From Micromonospora pattaloongensis (GTDB lineage: Bacteria; Actinomycetota; Actinomycetes; Mycobacteriales; Micromonosporaceae), in the NCBI RefSeq assembly GCF_900107255.1, contig NZ_FNPH01000001.1:1-64000 (forward strand): DNA of 64,000 nucleotides, given 5' to 3'. Under the pieces are notes generated by a model. It was not told the origin of the DNA, ran no database searches, and saw nothing but the letters and a program-made list of their open reading frames with translations. Made by a program: the position numbers and the translations under genes. Shown here one piece after another: positions 33,425-41,762 of the stretch; within the stretch, counting starts at the first letter, position 1, and the number at the start of each line of letters is the position of its first letter.

Positions 33425-34424
33425 CCCGGGCCACCGCCGGCTCGGTCAGGCTGCCGAGCCAGAGCCGGTCGCCGTCCTGCCGCACCCCGGTCACGAACCG
33501 GTAGCTCCCGCTCGGCCCGTGCAGCGTCCGCAACACCCGCCCGGCCCCGTCGACGAGCGCGACGAGGCCGTACCGGCGGGGTTGCGGCTGCAGCGCGTCC
33601 GGCAGCAGCGCCGCCAGCTGCCGGATGAAGGGGTACGGCAGCAGCCGCTCCTCGATCGGCAGTCGCGGGCTGGGCAGCGCCACCCAGTAGGTGCCGTCGC
33701 CGACGGCGGAGAGGTTGTCCGGGTAGGCCGGCAGGTCGACGAGTTCGGTCACGGCGCCGTCCAGGGTGACCCGGAGCAGCCGGTGCGTGCTCGTCTCGGC
33801 GACCACCAACGCCGACCCGTCCGGGGTGAGCGCCACCCCGTTCGGGAAGTACAGCCCCGTCGCCAGCACGTCGACCGCCCCGCTGCCCGGGTCGTAGCGC
33901 AGCAGCCGCCCGTTGGGCCGGTGTTCCAGCAGATCGCGCTTCCAGGTGTGCACCCCGTACCGGTCGGAGCTGTCGGTGAAAAAGACGGCGCCGTCGGCGG
34001 CGACGGCCGCGTTGTTGCAGAAGCGCAGCGGCGCGCCGCCGGCCGCGTCGGCGAGCTTCGTCACCGCGCCGTCGGCGCGGACCCGCAGCAGCCCCCGCTC
34101 GGCGTCGCAGACCACGAGGCTGCCGTCGGTCGGATCGAGCTCGATGCCGAGCGGGCGCCCGCCGGTCTCCGCGAGCTGCTCGGGCTCGTCCCCCGGCCGT
34201 GCGCCGGCCGCCCAGCGCCACAACCGCCCGTCGTCGCCGCCCGTGACGAGCCGCCCCTCATCGTCGACGAGGACGTCCTCGGGCCCGACTCCGCTGGGCA
34301 GTGTGAACCGCTCGACGGAGTCGAGCCGCAGGTCGAGCGGGGCCCAGTCGCCGTCGAGCGGCGGCGGGACGGTCGCGGGCGCCTTCGCGGCGCGGATCCA
34401 GCGGGGCGCGGAACGTGAGTCCAT
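33414..34424 (-). CDS. SMP-30/strictosidine synthase-like beta-propeller, 336 aa
   Basis: Six-bladed beta-propeller of the gluconolactonase/strictosidine synthase superfamily. Repeated blade motifs include PEDVLVDDEGRLVTGGDDGR, GIELDPTDGSLVVCDAERGL and YFPNGVALTPDGSALVVAE. In bacteria such proteins are lactonases, esterases or calcium-binding proteins; the substrate is not evident. No signal peptide is clear. Start uncertain between the ATG at 34424 and an in-frame GTG at 34439, neither with a strong ribosome site. Confidence 0.78.
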   Translation of the reverse strand: MDSRSAPRWIRAAKAPATVPPPLDGDWAPLDLRLDSVERFTLPSGVGPEDVLVDDEGRLVTGGDDGRLWRWAAGARPGDEPEQLAETGGRPLGIELDPTDGSLVVCDAERGLLRVRADGAVTKLADAAGGAPLRFCNNAAVAADGAVFFTDSSDRYGVHTWKRDLLEHRPNGRLLRYDPGSGAVDVLATGLYFPNGVALTPDGSALVVAETSTHRLLRVTLDGAVTELVDLPAYPDNLSAVGDGTYWVALPSPRLPIEERLLPYPFIRQLAALLPDALQPQPRRYGLVALVDGAGRVLRTLHGPSGSYRFVTGVRQDGDRLWLGSLTEPAVARVSV

Positions 34425-34646
34425 CGTCCGTATTGTCACGTCCCGGCCTTGTCGGGGGAATGCCCGATCGCTAATGTTCTCGCGGCGCGCAGGTGGTGCA
34501 CATCAACCACAGAAGCCCGCACGGACACGATCCGGATAATCACCGCGAATTTAACAATCGCCGCTATACAGGCGTGCGCGCAACCGCACGCCCGGTCGGG
34601 CGCCGCGGCGCGCCCGGCCGGTGGAGACTGCCGCAAGGAGCGCAGG

Positions 34647-34832
34647 ATGGCCCAGATCGGTGCCCGGGGTACAACGGCCTGGCGCAAGAGCAGCCGTTGT
34701 GACTCCCACCAGTGCGTCGAGGTGGCGCTCGGCGACGGTGCCGCGGTGCGGGACTCGGCGTCCCCGGACCGCCACCTCAGCTTCCCCGCGCCCGCCTGGC
34801 GCCGCTTCATCGCCACCCTCCGAGCCGCCTGA
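34647..34832 (+). CDS. DUF397 domain protein, 61 aa
   Basis: Second DUF397 protein in the window: TAWRKSSRCDSHQCVEVA near the start and HLSFPAPAWRRFIATL at the end. AAGGAG precedes the ATG. Here the DUF397 gene precedes its XRE partner, the reverse of the first module, and the two are separated by a strong 18-bp hairpin. The stop codon is the first part of that hairpin's left arm. Confidence 0.88.
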   Translation: MAQIGARGTTAWRKSSRCDSHQCVEVALGDGAAVRDSASPDRHLSFPAPAWRRFIATLRAA

Positions 34833-34903
34833 TCCGCGTGATCAGGGGACCGCTCGGGCGTGTCGCCGGCGCGCGGTGATCCGCGCCCCTGATCACGCGG
34901 ATC
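34831..34903. repeat. TGATCA-type perfect 18-bp inverted repeat
   Basis: GATCCGCGTGATCAGGGG (34831-34848) pairs without mismatch with 34886-34903. The left arm starts in the DUF397 stop codon. The hairpin separates DUF397 from its XRE partner and may terminate or attenuate transcription into it. Confidence 0.85.
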
Positions 34904-35019
34904 ATCACGGTCACGCGGAAAAGGCGAAACCTTCTCGGTGTACCCTCGGGGCCGCCCGGCCGGGGCGATTTCGGCTTCGTCACGCGGTGGTCCATCGCGT
35001 TCTCCGAGGGGTGCGTCCG

Positions 35020-35886
35020 ATGACGACCGTGCAGGGACCGACCGTCGGGCGACGGCGGCTCCGCTCGGCGCTGCGCCGCGCCCGCGACGCCGCGGGCATG
35101 ACCCAGGAGCAGGTCGCCGCCGCGATGGACTGGTCACTGTCCAAGGTGATCCGGATCGAGGCGGGCAGCGTCTCGGTCTCCACGAACGACCTCAAGGCGC
35201 TGCTCCAGCACTACCGGCTGACCGACCCTCGGCAGGTCGCCGAGCTGGTGGAGTTGGCCCGCGCGTCCCGCCGCCGCGCGTGGTGGTCGCAGTACCGGGA
35301 GGCGCTCGCGCCGAGCTACGCCGCGCTGATCGGGCTGGAGGCCGAAGCCGTCGGCCTGCGGTTCTTCCAGGCAGCGGGGATCCCCGGCCTGTTGCAGACC
35401 GAGGCGTACGCCCGCGCCATCTTCGCCGCCGCCGTCCCGCCGGAGCAGGCGGGCCCGGACGATGTGGACGTCGCCGTGGAGATCCGGCTGCGCCGCCAGC
35501 GGGAGGTGCTGGGGCGGCCGGAACCACCGGCGATGCACGTGGTGCTCGACGAGGCGACGCTGCGCCGGCAGACCGGCGGGGCGGCGTGCCTGCGCGAGCA
35601 GTTGCGGCATCTGGTGGCGATGGCGACCTCCGAGCGGGTGACGATCCAGGTGCTGCCGTTCACCGCGACGGACTATGCGGTCGCGGCGCCGTTCACGGTC
35701 CTGGAGTTCGCCGACCCGGACGACAGCGACGTCGTGTACGTCGAGGCGGCGATGGTCCAGGACGTGATCGACAATCCGGACGCGGTGAAGCCGTACCAGG
35801 CGATGTTCCGGCGGCTGCGGGACAAGTCGCTGAGCGCGACGGCGTCGCTGGCCCTGATCACGAAGATCGCCGACGAACTGCGGTGA
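35020..35886 (+). CDS. Scr1-type XRE family transcriptional regulator, 288 aa
   Basis: Cro/CI-type HTH at about residues 12-65 (RRARDAAGMTQEQVAAAMDW) followed by the DUF5753 domain with FFQAAGIPGLLQTEAYARA and LREQLRHLVAMA. It is a paralogue of the regulator at 4690-5487, with the same domain order but an extended linker. The ATG at 35020 follows GAGGGG. It is encoded downstream of a DUF397 gene, its presumed modulator. Regulators of this group control secondary metabolism or development in Streptomyces; the targets here are unknown. Confidence 0.88.
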   Translation: MTTVQGPTVGRRRLRSALRRARDAAGMTQEQVAAAMDWSLSKVIRIEAGSVSVSTNDLKALLQHYRLTDPRQVAELVELARASRRRAWWSQYREALAPSYAALIGLEAEAVGLRFFQAAGIPGLLQTEAYARAIFAAAVPPEQAGPDDVDVAVEIRLRRQREVLGRPEPPAMHVVLDEATLRRQTGGAACLREQLRHLVAMATSERVTIQVLPFTATDYAVAAPFTVLEFADPDDSDVVYVEAAMVQDVIDNPDAVKPYQAMFRRLRDKSLSATASLALITKIADELR

Positions 35887-35910
35887 TCCGCCGGCGTCCC
35901 GACCGCGGAG

Positions 35911-36390
35911 TCAGCGTGGACGCGGCACCCACACCTGGCTCGAGGCGATCGGCTCGGCGATGCCGCCCAGCCGGGTCACCTCCTGCGCGCGCAGCAGCGC
36001 CCGCGTCACCTGGCCGTACTGGCGCTCCTCGTCGGTGCTGAACAGCAGCGTGTTCAGCCCGTGGTAGTAGCCCCAGAGCTCGTACGACCTGGGCCGGAGC
36101 CGGTGGCCCGCCCAGGCCAGCGCTCCGGGCACGAAGGCCGCGACGGCGAGCGCGAGGTACGTCGCCCCGCTGAGGTGGTCGAGGCCGCGGAAGCCCAGCG
36201 CCGCCCCGACGACCACCAGGACGACCGCCGTGGCGCCGACCGCGCGCGTGGTCAGCCGATCCCGGGAGCCGCGTACGGTCTGCAGGTTGCTCAGCTCGCG
36301 CACCGCGAACCGACGTTCCGCGACGACGAACCATTCCGGCGTGACGCGGATGCCGGGCTGACGGTAGAGCAGCGCCGGCTTCCGCTCCAT
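35911..36390 (-). CDS. DUF6232 family membrane protein, 159 aa
   Basis: Paralogue of the gene at 7380-7847: N-terminal beta-rich segment (VTPEWFVVAERRFAVRELSNL), two membrane helices (about 49-66 and 77-98), then RSYELWGYYHGLNTLLFSTD and a helix with YGQVTRALLRAQE. The C-terminus ends in a basic Trp-containing tail. The start is placed at the ATG at 36390, whose N-terminus (MERKPALLYRQPGI) best matches the paralogue; the frame stays open to 36510. Ribosome site weak. Confidence 0.7.
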   Translation of the reverse strand: MERKPALLYRQPGIRVTPEWFVVAERRFAVRELSNLQTVRGSRDRLTTRAVGATAVVLVVVGAALGFRGLDHLSGATYLALAVAAFVPGALAWAGHRLRPRSYELWGYYHGLNTLLFSTDEERQYGQVTRALLRAQEVTRLGGIAEPIASSQVWVPRPR

Positions 36391-36443
36391 TACATGATCG
36401 GGCGTAACGGATTGTGCACCTGGTAGGCGCGGATTGTCGCGGG

Positions 36444-36540
36444 TAGCATGCACGTGTGCCTCCCACGGCTCGTGCGGCGGGCTGGTGTGGTGGTTTCTCC
36501 AGATCGGCACCTGGTGGCAGCCAGGTGCCGATCACCTTTT
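36444..36540 (+). ncRNA. candidate small RNA or leader ending in an intrinsic terminator
   Basis: A -10-like TAGCAT (36444-36449) is followed by about 85 nt and a perfect 13-bp hairpin, GATCGGCACCTGG (36502-36514) with 36521-36533 around TGGCAG, then ACCTTTT. Nothing upstream on the plus strand requires terminating here: the nearest plus-strand gene ends 555 nt away. In one frame the segment has four Trp codons (VWWF and TWWQ), but no trp gene lies nearby. A short, independently terminated transcript is the simplest reading. Confidence 0.45.
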
Positions 36541-36984
36541 CGGACGCGGTGTTTCGGTCTCGTGTCCATTGTGCAAAGAGCAAGCTCGACAGCGGAAGGT
36601 GTGCAATCTGCTACCTGGCAGATTGGCAGCGGGCAGGAAGCCGCCTGGACAGTGATTTGCGCCTTCCGTTGCCTTTTGCCGTGGGCGACGCTCGCGTTCG
36701 GCGCGCCAAGAGCGACGAAACCGGCAAACAGCCGCCGCGACCCGATCGCCACGGGCGGACGTGAGGGCGGGCGGTGTGACGCGCCCCGAACCCCGCGGCG
36801 GGTGACGGGCGTGCGGGGTGTTGTGACGCTTCGACGTGGAGTGCGTACGTTCAGCGATAAGGACATTCCGCCGATCGGCCCCTTGTGCGGCAGATCGCCC
36901 CGGAGTCACTTCCGCGTCCCGTACCGCGCAGCTAGGTTGGAAGTGCTGGTCCGGTAGGCAGTCGCCCCAATCGGGTGGCGCCGG
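36541..36984. other. gene-free interval upstream of the riboswitch
   Basis: No credible coding region was seen. Its first 150 nt are clearly less GC-rich than the surroundings. A promoter candidate for the riboswitch transcript, TTGTGA (36821-36826) and TACGTT (36846-36851), has 19-nt spacing. Frames through this stretch are open on both strands but show no ribosome site or recognisable protein. Confidence 0.5.
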
Positions 36985-37165
36985 CCCGGCGCTGCCGAAT
37001 CGTCGCCCGCCGCCACAGAGAGTCGCACGACGGCGCCCGCGGGCATACGGCGAACCGGGGACCCACCTTGCACCATCGGGGTGAATCCGCGCCCGGCGCG
37101 CGGTAGGGCGATCTTTCCCGCCCGAATCCGTCAGCTAACCCGGTAGGCGGCCAGGGGAAGAAAGG
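36985..37165 (+). promoter_or_regulatory. c-di-AMP riboswitch (ydaO/yuaA class)
   Basis: Conserved blocks of the actinobacterial ydaO class appear in order: CTGCCGAATCGTC, GAACCGGGGACCCACC, CATCGGGGTGAATCCGCGCC, then CCGCCCGAATCCGTCAGC, TAACCCGGTAGGCGG and GGGGAAGAAAGGTTCTGCC. It lies directly upstream of an NlpC/P60 wall hydrolase gene, the normal target of this riboswitch in actinobacteria, where c-di-AMP usually turns expression off. Boundaries are approximate. Confidence 0.9.
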
Positions 37166-37176
37166 TTCTGCCTGTT

Positions 37177-38136
37177 TTGTCATCCTCACGGATGCTGCTG
37201 CGCGCCGTCCTGCTTACCGGCCTGTCGATCGGCCTCGTCGCGCCCGCCACGGCGGCCGCGGCCGAGCCGTCACCCGCGCAGCTCACGCAGCAGATCACCA
37301 CGTACTCGGTCCAGCTGGAAAAGGTCGTCGAGTCCTACAACCGGCTGAACGAGGAGAGAAAACAGACCAAGGCCGCGGCGGACGCGCTCGCCAAGAAGCT
37401 CGCGCCGCTCGAGCAGCAGCTGGGCACGGCCCGCTCCGAGCTCGGCGAGCTGGCCTCCACCGCCTACAAGAACGGCGGGCTGAGCACGGCCGGAGCGCTG
37501 TTGGACGCCGAGAGCGACACGTTGCTCAGCCAGCTCGGGGCGCTCGACCAGCTCGCCCGCAGCCGCCAGGAGCGGGTCGACGGGTACACGGCGACGCGCC
37601 AGCGGTACGACACCGAGCAGAAGCGGCTCAGCGCGGCGCTGGCGCGCCAGAACGCGCAGGCGAAGCAGCTCGGGGCACGGAAAAAGAAGATCGAGGCCCA
37701 GCTCGACAAGCTGTACGAGATGCGCCGCAACGCCTACGGCTCGGCCACCTCGGCCGGCTCCGGCTACCGCGGTCCGGTTCCGTCGGTGCTCGGCTCGGCC
37801 GGCGTCGCGGTGCGCTACGCGTACGGCGCGATCGGCAAGCCGTACGTCTGGGCCGCCGAGGGGCCGGGCGGGTACGACTGCTCCGGGCTGACGCTCGCGG
37901 CCTGGCGGGCGGCGGGCACGTCGTTGCCGCACAACACCGAGATGCAGTGGAACGTGGTGAGCCACATCAGCCGTTCCGCGCTGAGCCCCGGCGACCTGGT
38001 GTTCTACAGCGGGCTGGGCCACGTCGCCCTCTACGTGGGCGGCGGCAAGGTGATCCACGCACCGACCTTCGGCGAGAGCGTCACGCTCGCCAGCGTGGAC
38101 ATGATGCCCCCGATGGGCTACGGCCGAGTCCGCTGA
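37177..38136 (+). CDS. secreted coiled-coil NlpC/P60 peptidoglycan endopeptidase, 319 aa
   Basis: Signal peptide at 1-29 (LLRAVLLTGLSIGLVAPATA, cut near AAAAE). Residues 30-185 form a long coiled coil like that of RipA and Mtb Rv-type D,L-endopeptidases. Residues 205-319 are NlpC/P60 with catalytic Cys235 in GYDCSG, His282 in GLGHVALY and a third polar residue His294. It cleaves stem peptides during growth or division. The TTG start at 37177 is uncertain; an ATG at 37192 also leaves a signal peptide. Expression is probably controlled by the adjacent c-di-AMP riboswitch. Confidence 0.92.
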   Translation: MSSSRMLLRAVLLTGLSIGLVAPATAAAAEPSPAQLTQQITTYSVQLEKVVESYNRLNEERKQTKAAADALAKKLAPLEQQLGTARSELGELASTAYKNGGLSTAGALLDAESDTLLSQLGALDQLARSRQERVDGYTATRQRYDTEQKRLSAALARQNAQAKQLGARKKKIEAQLDKLYEMRRNAYGSATSAGSGYRGPVPSVLGSAGVAVRYAYGAIGKPYVWAAEGPGGYDCSGLTLAAWRAAGTSLPHNTEMQWNVVSHISRSALSPGDLVFYSGLGHVALYVGGGKVIHAPTFGESVTLASVDMMPPMGYGRVR

Positions 38137-38158
38137 CCCCGCCCCACCGGATCCGCTC

Positions 38159-38221
38159 CGTTGATCAAGGGATCGGCGGCCCGGAAGGGCCTACTTCCCG
38201 CCGCCGCCCCCTTGATCAACG
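38159..38221. repeat. TGATCA-type intergenic palindrome
   Basis: CGTTGATCAAGGG (38159-38171) pairs with CCCTTGATCAACG (38209-38221); inner GGCGGC/GCCGCC and GGAAG/CTTCC pairs extend the stem. It sits 23 nt past the NlpC/P60 stop and next to a second, stronger terminator. Confidence 0.85.
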
Positions 38222-38236
38222 CGGATTTCCGGGAAT

Positions 38237-38283
38237 ACGGCGAACGGCCGGCGTCCGATTGGACGCCGGCCGTTCGCCGTTTT
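38237..38283 (+). terminator. strong terminator between the NlpC/P60 gene and the sigma factor gene
   Basis: ACGGCGAACGGCCGGCGTCC (38237-38256) pairs perfectly over 20 bp with 38261-38280 around GATT, then TTT. It lies between convergent genes and probably ends both transcripts; the T run favours the plus strand. Confidence 0.85.
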
Positions 38284-38305
38284 CGCCGCGCGGTGCGCGG
38301 ACTGA

Positions 38306-39307
38306 TCAGGCGGCCTGCAGACCCTCGGCGCGGGCGAGCTCACGGAGCCGCCCCAGCGCCTGGATCTCGAGCTGCCGGATCCGCTCCCGGGAGAGCGAGA
38401 AGCGCGACGCGACCTCGGTGAGCGAGTGCTCCCGCCCGTCCTCCAGCCCGTAGCGCGCCCGCATGATGCCCGCGGAGCGGTCGTCGAGGTGGTTGAGCAG
38501 ACCCTCGATGCGCTGCCGCTCGAGCGCGGTCAGCACGATCTCCTCCGGCGACGGGGCGTCGCTGTCGGCGACCAGGTCACCGAGGTTGGTGTCGCCGTCG
38601 TCGCCGACCGGGGTGTCCAGGGACACCGTGTCCTGCGACCAGCGCACCAGCTCGTGGACCCGCTCGACCGGCACGCCGAGCGCGGCCGCGATCTGCTCCG
38701 GCTCGGGGTCCGAGCCGAGCTCACGGGTGAGCTGACGGGCGACGTTGCGCATCCGGTTGACGTCCTCGACCAGGTGCACGGGGAGTCGCACGGTGCGCTC
38801 CTGCTGCGCGATCGCCCGGCTGATCGCCTGGCGGATCCACCACGTCGCGTACGTCGAGAACTTGTAACCGCGCTCGTAGTCGAACTTCTCCACGGCGCGG
38901 ACCAGGCCGGTGTTGCCCTCCTGGATCAGGTCGAGCATCGGCATGCCGGACCGCACGTACCGTCGGGCGATCGAGACGACCAGGCGCAGGTTCGCGCGGA
39001 TGAACAGGTCCTTGCCCCGAACGCCCTCGGCGACCAGACGCTCCAGTTCCTCGCGGCTGACGCCCTTGGGGAGCGTGCCCTCGTCGAGCAGGTGCTCGGC
39101 GTAGAGCCCCGCCTCGATGGCCTTGGAGAGGTCGACCTCCGCGGCCGCGTCCAGCAGCGGCGTCCGGGAGATTTCGTGCAGGTAGACGCCGACCAGGTCG
39201 CGCTCCTCGGCAACCTCGTCGGTCCGCATCACCACGTTCTTCTCCACGTTGCCCACGGTCCCCTCGTTTACCCGACGTACCCTCTTACCTGCGGTGCCCA
39301 CGTTCAT
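38306..39307 (-). CDS. group 2 RNA polymerase sigma factor (SigB/HrdD-like), 333 aa
   Basis: Sigma-70 family. Region 1.2 begins [19 protein letters not shown]; region 2 includes the core-binding [22 protein letters not shown] and the -10 recognition [20 protein letters not shown]. Region 3 and region 4.2 HTH ([21 protein letters not shown]) follow. It lacks the long region 1.1 of the primary sigma and, at 333 residues, has the size of mycobacterial SigB or Streptomyces HrdD. A GGGGGAGGG ribosome site fixes the ATG at 39307. It may belong to stress or stationary-phase control; no anti-sigma gene is adjacent. Confidence 0.92.
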   Translation of the reverse strand: MNVGTAGKRVRRVNEGTVGNVEKNVVMRTDEVAEERDLVGVYLHEISRTPLLDAAAEVDLSKAIEAGLYAEHLLDEGTLPKGVSREELERLVAEGVRGKDLFIRANLRLVVSIARRYVRSGMPMLDLIQEGNTGLVRAVEKFDYERGYKFSTYATWWIRQAISRAIAQQERTVRLPVHLVEDVNRMRNVARQLTRELGSDPEPEQIAAALGVPVERVHELVRWSQDTVSLDTPVGDDGDTNLGDLVADSDAPSPEEIVLTALERQRIEGLLNHLDDRSAGIMRARYGLEDGREHSLTEVASRFSLSRERIRQLEIQALGRLRELARAEGLQAA

Positions 39308-39764
39308 CAGCCCTCCCCCGTTCCGTCCGCTGCGGCGATGGCCGGCCCGTCGTGGCCGAAACCATGCCCGGCGGCGCTGACACCTACACAACAGCTGTGA
39401 CGTGTCGGGGATTCCGTATCGTGAGTCGAAACTGTCACGAATGCCTGAGTAGTTGCTGGGAGTGCGGTTAGTGTTACCTGCAAAGCGCCCCTGATCAGGG
39501 CGTCTGTCGCGGGGCGCCACCCCGCGTCGGCCCCGGCTGCGCGTGCTTTTGTCCGATTAATCACATCATCGCCGCTGCGGTGGCCGCAGCGACCCGGGTC
39601 ACTGGCCCACTGCGATCCTCGTCACTGCTCAGCAGTACGGTCGGCGGGCCCGAATGGTTCACCGCTCGGTCCCGGTCTACCCCGTCCCGAGAGAGAACAA
39701 CCGGCACCGCGGGATGATGCCCGCGCTGCACCCGAACGGGTGAGGCCGGGGCGAGGCGGGTCGG
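39308..39764. other. gene-free interval upstream of the sigma factor gene
   Basis: No gene was recognised. On the minus strand it holds the sigma factor promoter region and the 3' end of the murQ transcript; a small hairpin CGCGGG-ATGATG-CCCGCG spans 39708-39725. The AT-richer part at 39400-39470 is the most likely promoter zone, but no hexamer pair stands out. Confidence 0.4.
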
Positions 39765-40760
39765 CTAGCCGAGCAGCGCGAGCGCGTCGCGCACCTGCCG
39801 GGCGGAGCGGTCCAGCGCCGCGCGGGCGTCGGCGACCTTCGCGCCGGAGACGAGCGAGACGAGCGCGGTCTTCAGCTCGCCGTCCGCCTCGGTCAACGCC
39901 GCCGCGCAGACCTCCTCCGTCGCGCCGGTCGCCTCCATGAGGATCGAGATCATCCGGCCGCGCAGCTTCGCGTTGGTGGCGACCACGTCGACCATCAGGT
40001 TGGAGTAGACCCGTCCGAGCCGCACCATCACCGCGGTGGAGAAGGCGTTGAGCACCAGTTTCTGCGCGGTGGCCGCCTTCATCCGGGTGGACCCGGTGAC
40101 GATCTCGGGACCGGTGTCCACGCCGATGAACACGTCGACCTCGTCGGCGACCCGCGCCTCGGGGTTCGCGCTCAGCAGCACCGTCCGCGCCCCGCCCTCC
40201 CGCGCGGCGCGCAGCGCCGCGAGCACGAACGGGGTACGGCCGCTGGCCGCCAGGCCGACCACGAGGTCACCGGCGCGCACGCAGTCCCGGGCCTCACCGG
40301 CGCCGGCCGGCTCGTCGTCCTCGGCGTCCTCGACCGCCCGCCACATCGCCGCGGGCCCGCCGGCGAGGTGCGCGCAGAACCAGTCGGGCGGGCAGTTGAA
40401 GGTCGGCGGCAGCTCGGCCGCGTCCAGCACGCCGAGCCGACCGGAGGTGCCCGCGCCGAAGTAGTGCACCCGCCGCCCGGCGCGCAGCGCGGCCACCGCG
40501 ATGTCGACCGCGGCGACGATCTCGTCGAGCACGGCCGCGACCGCGACCGGCACCCGGCAGTCGGCATCGTTGATGACCCGCAGCACGTCGCGGGTGGACA
40601 TCAGATCCAGGTCGGCGCTGTGTGGGTTGCGGCGTTCCGTCGGGGCCGACACCCGCACCCGGACCCGCCCGTCGTGTCCGTTCGGACGGTGCGGCACCGA
40701 CGCGGCCGGGTCGGGACGCGGGGTGGCGGTCGCGGGACCGCCGCCCCCCTCCGTGGTCAT
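39765..40760 (-). CDS. murQ: N-acetylmuramic acid 6-phosphate etherase, 331 aa
   Basis: Cleaves the D-lactyl ether of MurNAc-6-phosphate to GlcNAc-6-phosphate during wall recycling. It has SIS-domain landmarks VHYFGAGTSGRLGVLDAAEL and PPTFNCPPDWFCAHLAGG, the GTSGR and STRMKAATAQKLVLNAFST motifs, and the C-terminal helical subdomain. The ATG overlaps the stop of the upstream rpiR-type gene (ATGA). The N-terminal 40 residues are a low-complexity extension compared with E. coli MurQ. The murein transporter MurP is absent from the window. Confidence 0.93.
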   Translation of the reverse strand: MTTEGGGGPATATPRPDPAASVPHRPNGHDGRVRVRVSAPTERRNPHSADLDLMSTRDVLRVINDADCRVPVAVAAVLDEIVAAVDIAVAALRAGRRVHYFGAGTSGRLGVLDAAELPPTFNCPPDWFCAHLAGGPAAMWRAVEDAEDDEPAGAGEARDCVRAGDLVVGLAASGRTPFVLAALRAAREGGARTVLLSANPEARVADEVDVFIGVDTGPEIVTGSTRMKAATAQKLVLNAFSTAVMVRLGRVYSNLMVDVVATNAKLRGRMISILMEATGATEEVCAAALTEADGELKTALVSLVSGAKVADARAALDRSARQVRDALALLG

Positions 40761-41671
40761 CCCCGCCTCCGCGCGGCGCCCGTCCGGTGCTGCTGCACCG
40801 CGTCGGCGGTCACCTCCAGCGCGCGTCTGGCGCGATTGCGGTTGCGGGCGGCGACGCCGACGAAGAGGCAGTCGACGACGGTGAGCTGGGCGAGCCGGCT
40901 GGCCATCGCCCCGGACCGGTACGTCGTCTCCCGCGCCGCGGTGGTGAGCACGAAGTCGGCGACCTCGGTGATCGGGGCCCGCGGGAAGTTGGTCAGCGCC
41001 ACCGTGGTGGCGCCGCGGGAACGCGCCTGCTCGAGCACCTCGATCGCGTCGGAGGTGGTGCCGGTGTGGGAGATGCCCACCGCGACGTCGCCCTTGCCGA
41101 GCAGGGCGGCGGAGGTCAGTGCGGTGTGCACGTCCGGAAAATAGAACGCGGTGCGCCCGATGCGGTGCAGCTTCTGCTGGAAGTCGGAGGCGACGAAGCC
41201 GCTGGCGCCGGCGCCGTAGATGTCGATCCGGCCGGCCGCGTTGATGGCCTCCACCACCCGTTCGCAGACCGCCGGGTCGAGCTGCTCGGCGGTCTCCTCG
41301 ACCGCACGCGCGTCGTTGAAGGCGATCGTCGCGATGATCTGGGCGAGGTCGGCGCCGGGTGGGATGTCGCCGCCGACCACGCGGGCGTCCGGCGGCTCCA
41401 CCCGGCGCGCCGCCTCGGCGGCGAGCCGGATGCGCAGCTGCGGGTAGCCCTCCATGCCGACCGAGCGGCAGAACCGGATCACGGTGGCCTCGGAGGTCTC
41501 CGCAGCCGTGGCGAGGTCCGTGATCGTCCGCCGCGCGGCGTCCGCGGGGTTGGCGACCACGAGTCGGGCGACGCGCTGCTCGGCCGGCGACAGCGACGGG
41601 AGCAGGCCGCTGATGTGCACGATCAGCCCACTCGACTCGCTGGTCGCAGAAACTTTCGCAGTCTTCGCCAC
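40757..41671 (-). CDS. RpiR/MurR family transcriptional regulator, 304 aa
   Basis: N-terminal RpiR HTH (about 20-95, LSPAEQRVARLVVANPADAA with SEATVIRFCRSVGMEGYPQL) and a C-terminal SIS phosphosugar-binding domain with IDIYGAGASGFVASDFQQK and HTGTTSDAIEVLEQAR. It is translationally coupled to murQ, so the probable ligand is MurNAc-6-phosphate and it probably controls its own operon. The GTG at 41671 begins VAKTAKVSATSES. A TGAAA-N5-TTTCA operator lies 3 nt upstream of the start codon. Confidence 0.9.
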   Translation of the reverse strand: MAKTAKVSATSESSGLIVHISGLLPSLSPAEQRVARLVVANPADAARRTITDLATAAETSEATVIRFCRSVGMEGYPQLRIRLAAEAARRVEPPDARVVGGDIPPGADLAQIIATIAFNDARAVEETAEQLDPAVCERVVEAINAAGRIDIYGAGASGFVASDFQQKLHRIGRTAFYFPDVHTALTSAALLGKGDVAVGISHTGTTSDAIEVLEQARSRGATTVALTNFPRAPITEVADFVLTTAARETTYRSGAMASRLAQLTVVDCLFVGVAARNRNRARRALEVTADAVQQHRTGAARRRG

Positions 41672-41674
41672 ACT

Positions 41675-41689
41675 TGAAACTTACTTTCA
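41675..41689. promoter_or_regulatory. putative RpiR/MurR operator
   Basis: TGAAACTTACTTTCA is a 5-bp inverted repeat (TGAAA/TTTCA) around 5 nt and overlaps the ribosome-binding region of the rpiR-type gene. Additional half-sites GAAAGTTTC and TTTCGCAG lie just inside the gene. The layout fits autorepression. This is a sequence inference. Confidence 0.55.
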
Positions 41690-41762
41690 CAATGCCCGGA
41701 GAGTCAACCACGACACCGGGTTCCTGCGAAAGTACGCCCGGCCGGCCGGCCCGCGGCCCCGT

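Noticed and set aside
36502-36540. trp operon attenuator
   Set aside because: Trp codons and a terminator are present, but they overlap each other instead of being in leader order, and no trp gene follows.
36448-36957. Plus-strand 169-codon open frame upstream of the riboswitch
   Set aside because: It runs through the terminator hairpin and a promoter candidate, has no recognisable fold, and its composition does not match coding DNA of this genome.
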